Origin: Serinus canaria
Lineage: Eukaryota; Chordata; Aves; Passeriformes; Fringillidae
Assembly: GCF_022539315.1 (NCBI RefSeq)
Contig: NC_066315.1
Location: 16,653,649-16,717,648 of the forward strand
DNA length: 64,000 nucleotides
Direction: 5' to 3'
The notes under the pieces were generated by a model that searched no databases, was not told the DNA's origin, and saw only the letters and a list, made by a program, of their open reading frames with translations. The translations under genes were made by a program, and so were the position numbers. Shown here piece by piece: positions 40,201 through 52,200 of the stretch (position 1 is its first letter; each line of letters starts with the position of its first letter).

Positions 40201-43200
40201 TGCTATGTGTAGCAATAAGGATTTGCCATGAAGAGAGACCTTCTCTCTCAGTTTTCCTTTCTAACACAAGGAATTTTACAGCATATAAAATTCCAGCAGT
40301 GCAGCAATGGAACAACTCAGACCAGCCACTAGAAGAAAAGCAGCCAAACACCCCCTTGATCACAGCCTCAGTCTTAAGGGAAGTGCTTAAATCTTTAACT
40401 CCTGGAAGTCTTGAAAAGGAAAAAGCTTAAAATAGCACATTTATAGGGAGAATCCACCCAGTGGGAATGTGTTTTCTTTCATCTGCAAAGATTCTTTTAG
40501 GCAGACTGTCAAAATGAATATTAAAACGTGTATGTTTTCTGGGGTAGCAGAATAATGTGATGCTCTTCACTAGTCCAGGTGCCTACTGATATAAAACAAG
40601 ATTTGCAGAAGAAAATTGTCAGGGACATATTGCCATTAATATGAGCAATCCAGAAGACAATTTCTTTCCTCCAACTACAATAAAAGGTATTTTCCCTTCC
40701 CCGAAATCCATGTGTCTCATTCTACATGATCATTTTGATATAAACAATTTTCAACTGCTGTCTGTTGCACAAATGCACCAGTTCCCTAAGAATAAAGGAA
40801 GATGATTAACACTAGCACAGATTTTTATTCTAATTCTTTAAGAATTCCTGCTTGCTATAGAATCCATTAGCTATACTGCCTTTCACTAAAAAGAATAAAC
40901 AAAACTCTCTTTCAGGGTGAGGTTATTACCCACCTCTATTTTCTGCACTAAAACTGAACATCTACTTTTGTGTAAGAACATAATCTTGAATTGGATCTTT
41001 TTGTAATCAAGTAAGAGAATCAAGTGACGGGGTTGGATAAAGTAATTGGTAATTAAAACCCCAACACAAATCAAGTACATGCTTCTGGTTTTTAACAATG
41101 TGATGTAGAAATATCAGGAAAATCTCTTCATCCAGAGGGTGGCTGGGCACTGGAAAAGGCTCCCCAGGGAAGTGGTCACAGCAGCAAACCCAACAGAGTT
41201 CAAGAAGTGTTTGGACAATGCTCTCAGAACATGGTATGACTCTTGGGGTGTCCCATGCAGGGACAGGAGTGGGACTTGATGATCCTGATGGGCCCCTTCC
41301 AACACAGCTTACTCTCTGATTCTATGATAATTGTTTCCTCCCACTGTTACCACTTAAGATCTCACTCAGCACCAATGAGTAGGGCCAGATGTCAAAGAAG
41401 TCTTAAAATCAAGTTATAGGCTCAAAAGTGATCTTAAAACCACGGTCTCAAAGTTCCAGAATTTCATAAATTGAAGATTGCCACTGTTATGATTATTTGA
41501 ACTTCATTTTGATTCAATTGAGAATAACAATAGATCTGTGTATAAATAAAAAACGCAAAGAAAAAGTGAAAACCAATATTGGAGGCTACACAGCTGAACT
41601 GTGATAAAATTCACAGTCTCAAACCCATTCACATTCTGGCAGAATACCATTTCAAGGTTTTGCCTTGGAGGGTCTCCAGAGCAAGCAGCAATACTAGTTT
41701 AGCTGTGAAGCTTACAGTATGGTATGTTAACTTCAGAAGAGACAGACGTACATACTGCTTTACAACTGTTTGCTATCAGACTCGCCGTCTTCTTAAAAGT
41801 CTTCTCGAGGTAGTGAGCAAATCTCTCATTCTCGTTTTCCTTGGAACCCAGCTGGAGGAATTCACCTAAAAAGTTGCACAGAAGGGAGGTTTTATTTGTG
41901 GGCTTACTGCTTAGGCAAGCAAATTGGAAGATAAAAAACTGGAAAAAACCTTACCACGCACCAGATCTTCAATCACCTGAGTTAGAACAGAGATGATAGT
42001 GGTATTTCCAATTCGTGCTAAAGCTACAGAAGCAGCTGAGAGGATGAAGTCACCAGCTAGAACAGCCTAACAACAAAAACAAAAAGGTGACCCCTTAAGT
42101 CTTTTCCTGTGTTACTACAGACCATACAATTCCCTTTATTTGTCAGATCTACTCACATTACAAAACCTTCCTACATAAAGCACAAATATCTCATTTTAAG
42201 AGCGAAAAAACACATAACCAAATATTGAAATCTGAGTAAGTTTTGAGTCCCTATCATAGGGTACTGGTTATATTTTTCTGTATAAGCAGTGTCCTCCCTG
42301 TATAAAGTATATGTTTGCTTATGAAGTTTTTTTGAACATTAGTTCTCTATTGTGGCTGTTATGCCATGTGAACTCTGAACTGCCCCAAGTTCCTTCTCTG
42401 CATTTTCTGGTGAAGACCTTTCTTGTAATGCTCTGTGAAAAAAACACCAATTAAAAAAAAATTCCCACTGATTGAAAACATTTTTGTGTTCAACACTGAA
42501 TCAGCATTCAGGATGAGGAACAAGTTTAAAGTATTTCAACAGCACTGCAGAGAATGGCACAGGGAATCTAAAATCAGTAATAATCACAGAATGGGCCAGG
42601 TTGGAAGAGGACAGAGTCATCTGGTCCAACCTCCCTGCTCAAGCAGGGTCATCCCAGAACACATGGCACAGGATTACATCCAGGTGAATCTTGAATCTCT
42701 CCAGTGAGGGAGGCCCCAAAGCCTCTCTGGGCAATCTGTTCACATTCAGGTGGAAATTCCTGTGCATAAGTTTTTGTCCTCTGCCTCTTGTCCTATTACC
42801 TGAGAAGAGCCTGGAGCCATCTTTTTGACACTGCTTTCAGACACTTATGACAAGGGCCCTTCTCAGTCATCTCTTCTGGAGGCTGGACAGGTGCAACACT
42901 ACCACACTTCAACCATTCATTATCTAATGCTTCCAACAGTTCAGAAAAGGAAAACACATTTGTCTCACCCATGAACTGTGAACACCTCATCATATTCTTT
43001 GTTATATTCCAAGACCGAGCCATAGTAACTTTACAAACCTCTAGGTACTTGTGCTCTGGTGAAATTCAAAGGCAAGCCTTGCATGTATTAGCAAACTCAC
43101 TTTCCTCTCTCCCCAGATTTGATTAAGTGTCCTTTTTCCTCTGCGAGAATTTGCATCATCAATGACATCATCATGAACTAGACTGGCTGTATGGATCATC

Positions 43201-46200
43201 TCAGCAATGATGGCCACAGAGCGCTGGCTTGCTTGCACCTCCCTAAAATAAAAAAACAAGAACTGTCAAATAATTAGATCAATTATATATGCTGCAATAC
43301 ACTACAAATATCTATTAAAAACAAAATTGCTCCATGGAAAACAGCTGTCACAGCTTTTTCCTGGTCTGATCCCTTCTTTCAAACCTGGAATTAGGAAGAC
43401 AAGAGAGAGTAAGATCACATTAGTACAGTAAGTGCAGAGGGATGAGTCCATCCTCATGAGGCCTACTACTACACTGCTGCATTAACAGTACTGTAAAACC
43501 CCTGTGTTATTGACTTTAATCCCTCTAAATCCAGACTGCAATAAATAGCACAGCATCAAGGATGCTTGGCTCCAAGACAGACATCTGGAAAACAGCAGAG
43601 AAAAGAATGACACGTAGCTCTGTAGATGAGAAGTTTTCCTTATCTCTGCTGCTCTACCTATAATCGTGGCATCACAAACTCTCTACAGCTGGATAACTCT
43701 AAGCAGCAAGCTGGAGAGATCAGAAGGAACAGAAACCTGCATTCTACATTTGAAAGACATAACTCATAGATCTTATCCTTTATGTTATCTGATTAGCTTA
43801 AAACCCCAGAGGTTCTTCAGAAGCCTGAGGAATTAACTACAATTCTACTGCAACCACTTTAAGACTGTAACACTTATTGGAAGTGTTTTGGGAAGATCTA
43901 ACACTGATGATTCAACTCTCAGTAGTTCACACTCCTTTTTTTTTTAACTAGGTGAAAAGAAGGTAAGGGAAGAACACAGAAGCAATTATCTAGAGAACAA
44001 AACTGGCAAAAAGCACATAAAAGAGCCAACCTAGCACACACAAAGGACCATCTCCCTTAGTATCCAGCTTCCACTGGTATTCTGGTATTTTTCTGTTTTC
44101 ATCATGGGTTACATGCAGGATCCCAGAAATGGCTATCCCAGTCAGCCTTGCCTCACAGATGGAACAAGTCCACATGGACATTTAAAATACCTCACACACA
44201 AAACAATAACACAAAAAACCCCAAACCCACAACACAAGAAAGAACCTACTTCTGATATATAAATACCTGTCTGTATACTTCTGGTATACAGACAACAGAG
44301 AAAATCATACTATTTTACAGGAGAACAGAAGAAGAACTGAAACAGAGGATAATTTCACTGCAGCTAAGGGAATTTAAAGCTTTCCTGCACTGCCTATGTC
44401 CTTTAAAATGTAGTGATTAATCACAAAATGAAAGAACATATTGCAGTCTGCTGACATAACACTGCATTCTGACACCTACCTCTATAAAGAATTTTGCACT
44501 GCTGTCAGTGGGAGTTCTACATCCTGAACAATAGCAGGATGAATGGGTAGCTCATAGGCTGTGAAAATATGGCTTTTACACAACAGAAAATAAGAGCTGG
44601 AAACCTTCATGGTTGTTTGGAGGCAAGTCTTAATGTGGACTATTGATTTAATCAAATGCTAGTTCAGTGTAAAGAGTTTTCCAAAACAAATTACTCTTAC
44701 TAAGTAGGAGAAAACTTACCTTCAAAAAACTGTAAAGGTCTCCAGCCTCTTTCATGCACTGTTCTCCTTTTGGGGATTCCCTTTTTCATAAATTATGTCA
44801 GAAGACTGGACTTCCTGCTGGGAAGCAGCAGTAAATGGCAACACTCACTGACACACTGAAATATTTCAGTAGTATGAAGACAGCACAAAACCAGTTATTT
44901 CAAAAGCAGGTTCTGAAAAGTTCTGAATTACACTCTATCTTATCTCTGACAATGACTAAAAATGGCATAGGAATGTCCATGGTTTCCAGAATGTTTTATC
45001 AAATGTGACAATTTAAACTGAAGGGGTTTTAAAACTACTGTTTCCACAAAGTCTCAAGCAAGGTTTTACCCACTGCTGGCGAAAAAAGTTCTGTAATAGT
45101 TTCCTACATGCATCTTGTGAGACTAAATCTAGATCAGAGCATGCCTACTTTTAGGGGAAAAGACACAAACCCCAGGATCTTTCTCATCCCTTGCCATTTT
45201 TCATTCAGCTTCTCCTGCAAAACAAAAGCAAAAAGTGGCAGTAACTCAACAGATAACAGCAAATCCAGTAAGTGGAAAGATGCCATTTTTAGGTCATTCT
45301 CAAAGTAAAGACACCCTGAGATGATGTGTATTTACAGATATTTTATACAACTAATCATGTTCTGTTTTTCAGTAGGACCCCCTGCTTGATTCAGTGATAT
45401 GGTTTTATAGATCTGCTGTACCCTGAGATGTTTTCCATTTCAGAACTTGTTTCATGAACATTGAACAAGCCAAGGCTGACCATACAGGTTAAGAAACCCC
45501 AAATGTCTCCCTCCAAATGTCCCTGTCCAAAACAAAAACAAAACCAAAACAAACAACCAAAACCACCCAACAACAGTGAGGGGCTAACTCAAAACCACAC
45601 AAACCAGTATTTACACTCTCCAACAAAAAGCCTGGAGGCAATGTGTTTGCCAGGAAGTAAATATTGCCAGTTTAAGGACAGGAAATGAGCATAAGAACTT
45701 GCAACATTGTTGTGCTATGGCAGCAGTCCTTCAAGCACCATTCTCCTGCTAAGGCCCTGTGGCTGAAAGAAGCAACCATCTCAGAAACAGAGTCTGTGAC
45801 ACAGAAGGGCACTGCAAACCAGGGCAAGCACAGAGACTGCATGTGCCAACACCAGAGAAAACTGCAGAGCAGCTGGCACCAAGGGCTTTTGCCAACAACT
45901 GTTTGGAGGAGTGAAACAAAAGGGAACTCTAAGGTTGTTGGCAGGTTCTATCTTTAGGAAATATTCAATTTTATTTTATTGTCATTTTATTTGTTTCTCA
46001 CACTATTCTGATAAATTTATTTCCCTTTCCTCCCCCTCCCCCCAAACTTCTGTGCTCACTGTTTTACTTATTATCATTGTATTTCTTTGGCCCTCTCTTA
46101 TTTGCCTCTCTCTTTTTGGTTGTAGGAAAAGAAATAAAATCTCTGATTTGAGAACACCTTTAGAGAATACAGAAACACTAGGTCCTGTCAGGCTAAGTGA

Positions 46201-49200
46201 TAATTCTGTGAATTCTTCATATAGGCATGTGAAGAAATCCAGGCAGTGGATGTGTGAAATTGAGGGTTTGCAGGACCCCAACTTAAACTATTTACAGCAA
46301 TTCTTACTCTCAAAGCAAAGCAAAGTTGCTGTCAATAAGCAAAAAGCCACTGCCCAAGGGACTTAAAGATTCACTTAGGACACTTAAAAATTCAAGAGCA
46401 AAGAAACAACACACTTCAGTCACTTACCTTTTTGGTAGTAATTCAGATAATTCTTTATACAACTGTTATTTTCCTTATTGTGACCACAATAAAGTGACCT
46501 CACTCTAGAAAAATAGTTAACCTGATGGGGGTATAGTAAATACCTCATTCAAACCTAAGCATAAATGATCAATGTCACCTAACCTGCAAGCAGAGCCACC
46601 TGGCCATTCCATTCTCCTGAGAAATCTCAGCTATTCTGGAGGAGAAGACAAAGAGGTCCCTTGGGACTGCCTTGAAAGGTCAGGACCTGTAGCCTTCCTC
46701 AATTGTTATTTCAACAGCCAAATAAGGAAAAGTATTGCCTTTTATATAAAAACTGCAGAAAAGAAGAAAAGAAAATGAAAAAGCAGGTAAAAGCATGCTG
46801 GGTCCAGCAAGTTATATTACAGTTGAGAATGGCAGCAAGATGAAGCAGAAGCTGAACATCAGCAAACCCCAGAGGCAAAAGTAAAAAACAAAATGCTGGG
46901 GATGAACAGTACAGGATATTGGCTCACCCTACAAACCTACAGATACTGTGGTCGGTCTCTTCAATTACACATGTGGGAACCGAAGCCCCAACAAAGAAAA
47001 ACAAGCCTGGGAGAAGAATCAGTATTAACTGAGGAAAAGAATGATAAAATGCTTCAAGGGAAATGACAAATTGAAAGTAGAAAAACATCTTAAAAAAAAA
47101 AAAACAACTGGGAGAAGCAGAATGTAAGGCAAGTATTTTTCCCCCCAGGTTTGTAGAAGAGTAGCAGATTTAAAAATATGCAGTATTACTTCTCTACATA
47201 CACAATTTTCCTCACAAACATAAAAACGTTGGAAGAACCATTTGCCACCTGGAGACAATGTTGCTTTAAGAAAGAACAATAATGAATCAATCACAGTATC
47301 AATGTGAATGAATCAATCACAGTATCAATGTGAACCCCAAGCAGATGTAAGACAGCCTGCTTCAAGCAGCTTAAAAGCAAAAGAGAAGAAAATGCCCACA
47401 GAACTTTATCAGCTCACAGGAACTAAGTATCCACAGTACAAATGTAAATTCCTTTTGCATGGCCCTGCCAACCCTCAAAAGCATTGGTCACCATGCACCA
47501 ACCAACAAGCAGTACAGTGAAGACTTGTGTCAACATATGGGATATTTAATTACAATCACAGGCTTGAAAAAATTGGCACAGGGCACAGAACAGGAAGGTA
47601 AATACCCCCAGATTTCATTCCATTCCTTTGCTGAAACACTTCTGTCCTTGCCACTCAGAATTTCATTCTAAAAGCAACATGACAAAGATGGTGACTCAGC
47701 CTGGTTTCTACTAGGAACGTTCAGATTATTGAGGAGGCTTTTTAAACACTGAACATATTTTGGAGGTGCTGATTAGAACCACAACAGATGTACAAACACT
47801 GCCAAATGACACAGGCATCTAGAAATCAGAGGACTTCTGCTGAGGGCTGGCTACAGCAAAGCAAGCACTTGCCCCAGGCATATGTGGCACTTTCTTACTG
47901 GCATAGGGCAGGTCTCAAAACTGGTCCTGGCAGTTTTGAGACAGCATAACATGTGGACGAGAATATGTCCATGAGCACATACATCTGTCAAAAGACAGTA
48001 AATACACTTGGAGCACACAGGCAAATTCATTTTCTACTGCTACCTCTCTTTGATTCACTGTTCAACCCCCACACTGTAAGACATCAGTTCCAGCCTTCTC
48101 AGTACTGAACACATGATTTTGTTCATAAGCTTTTCATGCTACACACTAGAATGAGATAAAACTATTTTTACAATTGTTTTGATTCCAAAAATGCTCCAAA
48201 AACTCACTGTCCCTGTTGTTAAAAGTCTCCTCCTAAATTTCCATTCTCTTAGAAACATAATGCTTTGTCTTAAGCAGCTCTTTCACCCTGTTCTTGATGA
48301 ATTTGTAGACCACAAGTCTTCAATCTTCATGATTTACCCTTGCAATCCACCCCTGAAGCCAGCTGGACTTAACTTATTTTGAGCACAGGGATCAGGCATG
48401 CTGATGATTTCAGGAAGTGTGATATACACTCCTGTAGCTGAATTGGATGGCTGATGCATGCCAGGCTATCTTTGAAGTTTTTCATAACAAAGGTGGTTGT
48501 AAACCACACTGGGGTTATGCCCTAATGGGACATCTGAGACCCTACAAGCTCAAGCAGAAAGTTTTGGTTTACTGTGCTTCCTTACATTTCACCACAGATG
48601 GATGATCATCAAGAATGACTCTGCCATCAAAAAGTGCTATCCTCACATTCCTGTTTTTCATGTCAAGATCACCCATGAAAATATTAAGCCAGTCAGTGGC
48701 AAAAGGTATCCCTGAGGATTTTCACAACCAATATTGTTCCTTTTGCAATCTCAGAGTCAAAGACAAGAAGCAGTCCTGAACTGACAACAGAATCTGCCTG
48801 AAGCAAAGTTCATTAATCCTGGATGATTTTTCCTAAAACAAGGGGAACTGGCACACAGAGGAAAGGACGCTGCCAGCTCGGTTTTGCCTTCTCCTTCATA
48901 ATTATATTGACATAGAAGGGGCTACAGGGGGAGGTGCTATCCACATGCAACAAAATACATGCCATGCTCTGAGGTGGCAATCAAGTCCAACAAGGCATTA
49001 AACTAGTCCTACAGACAGAAAACGGTGCAAGAGCCTAGAGAAATCCTTCAAGACTGACAAATTAGTCTAGAAACACTTCTGGAAAGAGACCAAAGATTAT
49101 CTAGTTGAAATTCTGTACAAGGCAAGACTGGAAGCATACCTGGAAGGCAACTGGAGAACACTCCAGCCAACATCTTTCCTCAAAATGCAAACATAGCAGT

Positions 49201-52200
49201 TGACAGGAACGTGTGGAGTGAAGCATTTACAACGAGCCAGACTTGGGAGTGATAGAGAATACAGGCCAAGCATGATCTTCTGCTCAGTTAAAACTGCTTT
49301 CAAGTAACTTGGAGATCATAAGGATTACACAAGACTAATTAGCTCAGAATCTTACATAAAGTGTAGAAACTTGCTACTAGAGGGTGGGGAAAAAAAACTC
49401 TTACTGTTTTCGAACTCTCACAGCTTTGAATATAATCATACCATCTCTTTAATAGCTTTTCTGCATAATTACTAAAAAAATCTATGATGATCTCTTCTCA
49501 CAGCAAACTTCTTACCTGTGACCAGAGTTTAATAGGAACAGGAGTGATTACAAATGAAAATAATTAATGAAGTTTACAAAGTTTCAAAGAGTATTAGAGG
49601 TTCTAATAAAGCATTTATGCAAGAAGGTAGAATTGACTAAAACCCTTACAAATATAGTAATTCAGCAACATTATTTATCCACCCTGCTTACAAGTGCAGT
49701 ACAGTCCAGGATTTAACACATGGAAATATGTAATAAACCCAGCAGTTCCTTTTGGACTGACAACTACAAAAATACAGCTTCAAGATGGAACTTACATTCG
49801 GGATTTACTGAGGAGCATTTTATTTTCATAAAGTATTTTTCAGAAACACGAGATCAAGCATGATGTGTGTATCTGAAAGTGTCCAACTCACTTGGAATTA
49901 TTATGGTGAATGTTGCAAGCCCGAGCCATTAGCACCACAATCATTGGTCGAAAGGCCTTTCCCTTCCCATCAAAGTAATAATCACACATTTCCTTAAGTT
50001 CTGCTGCAGAGACCAGCAATTCCTATAAAAAGGACAAGATCATTTCAGCATACAAGTCCCAAAGTCAGTCTGTTTAGTGTAAGTAAAACAGTATGCATGT
50101 ATAAGGTTATTGCTTGCATTCATTCCACCCAGTGTAAGCTCAAGTTATTTTTAAAATTACTATGAGTAATCTGAAATGTAAATGATGCATTCCAGTACTG
50201 CAAATCAGAAGAAAAAATTGCATTCTGGTTCTACAAAATATGAGAAATGCTCCATTTGCCTTCAGTTTAAGTTTCAGACAGCAGTTCATAAACATAAATA
50301 ACATCAATAAATATCCATAAGTAAATATAGTTCAATAAATATCCACACTGATGTCTGCTATTAAAAACAATCATCATGACATCCCAGCACAGTCACCAAA
50401 ATCCCTTACCTTTTTAATATCTTCATAGAGATTCTTCAAGTCTTTTCTACCAAGTTGAAAAGGGTCTTGGCATTTTTCATCACTAATTGTCTTACTGCAG
50501 CTGCACCAGTGGGATGTACTTGTATGATGAAGCCTGGTGACAGTGTTTTTCAAGAGTAGGCTTGTTAGAAGTCAAGCTCCCCTCATTCTCCATTCAGAAA
50601 CGTCTGAAAGGGTTTCTTTCCCCCTCCCCTCACACCCCATTTAACAAAATGGTTAAAATATATGAAGACATCAAAACACTCTTTTTCAGATAGGCAGTAA
50701 GGTGCAAGGACAGAAAAGCTGTGTAGTGATGATCATAAACCTTTGGGACCTGGCAAAGTGCATTTGGCAAACACACACACACTCTGCCCTTAACAGATCC
50801 CAGATCTTCTGAGACACAGAACACCACCTTGCTCTTGATCTATTCCTTTGGAAAATACTATGGATAGTGTAGCCTGCATTTGGAGACAGGGTCTTCACTG
50901 CTGGAAACCCAACTATTACTTTCTTCCCTCTCAGGTAAACTCCTGAAAAAAATATTCCTGACTTAGATTTGATATTTTTTCCTTTGTATACCCAGCCCCA
51001 TAATAATTTAAATCAATACTTCCAGGTAGCATGATGATGCTAGGAAAGTTCATCAGAAAAGGCTGAAAGCTCCACCTGGATGCATTAAGATGCATTTAGC
51101 TTAGATATGTTTGCCTGTTTCCTGGATTTGAAGTTTCTTCTTCTTCTTCTAATGTTTCCTTTTTCAAAGTGAACCGTAGTTATTTTCTTGCAACATTCTT
51201 GCTTTGCCCTTTACTCTCCAGGATAGACGACTGAGATTCAGACTCAGCACTACAGAAGCAATCTACACTGGAGTAAATAACCTTATTTTCAAAGTTTACA
51301 GCTCAGAGGTGCACCTACCCAGTTCTCCCAGTAACTATGTCCTTACCCACTACACAACAATGTGAATCTCCAACTTACCGCCAAAATACGCTACATATTT
51401 TTGGAAATGAGAAAGTTGAACTTCTTTGGGTAATGTGACACATCTGCACAAAATAAAACCAGGGACAGTTTATCAGATTTTCAACTGCCAGAAAACATCT
51501 GACTACAAAAAAAAATGTAGCCATCACCATTGCTCTATGTCTCCATTTTAACAATCCAGCAGCCAAGGGAGTCCATAACCCCTTCCACAACACGTGAGAC
51601 ACGAGTGCACCCTTCACCAGGCACGCTGAACTGACTCTTCTGCTCCAGAGCCTTGGACTTTCTCCCCTCGCAGGCCCAGCCCAGGAGGCTTATCACTTAA
51701 ATTACCAAAGCTGCTCCAATAAAACCTTGCTTTTGCACTTGAGCAAGGTGCAATTTTCAAACACTCCCAGCCTGACAGATAAACCTGGACTGCACCAGTC
51801 AAGGCACAGAGAAAATGATGAGCTGTTTTAGCACACTAACAGAAAATCATGTCCTTGTTTTCCCTGAAGCAATGTCAGTTCTGCCTGCTCTTTATAATTT
51901 ACACCTGCCCATCTTCCCTGCTAAACGTCCAGAACCTGACTTCCAAATCTAGCAATCTCTCCATGGATCCCTCCCTGCATACAGAGCCTAGGAACATGGG
52001 GGAAGGAAGGCACAGTCCCAGGTCCAGGATTCCAGCAGATACAGGCTGAGGAAGGAAGTACAGCTTTTACTCTGCTCCTGGGAGTGCTGCCAGGAAGTAC
52101 CGAGCCCTGCCCAATGCTGGGCTGAGCCAACCTAAAATCACTGCAATCCACGTGTTCACCAAACTGCCTCTGGAAAAACTCAGGCAGAAACGCTCAAGGA

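Larger units (their letters stand above)
36159..41755 (-). other. PDSS1: PDSS1 intron 7, 5.6 kb
   Basis: Contains the (GT)n microsatellite at 37177-37216 and CR1 fragments at about 38964-39025 and 41114-41329. No additional exon recognised. Confidence 0.7.
43243..49891 (-). other. PDSS1: PDSS1 intron 4, 6.6 kb
   Basis: Contains two short perfect hairpins (44268-44294, 47912-47942) and a 26-bp tandem duplication (47281-47332). A + strand 151-codon frame at 45911-46366 is discussed in findings. No exon recognised. Confidence 0.65.
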
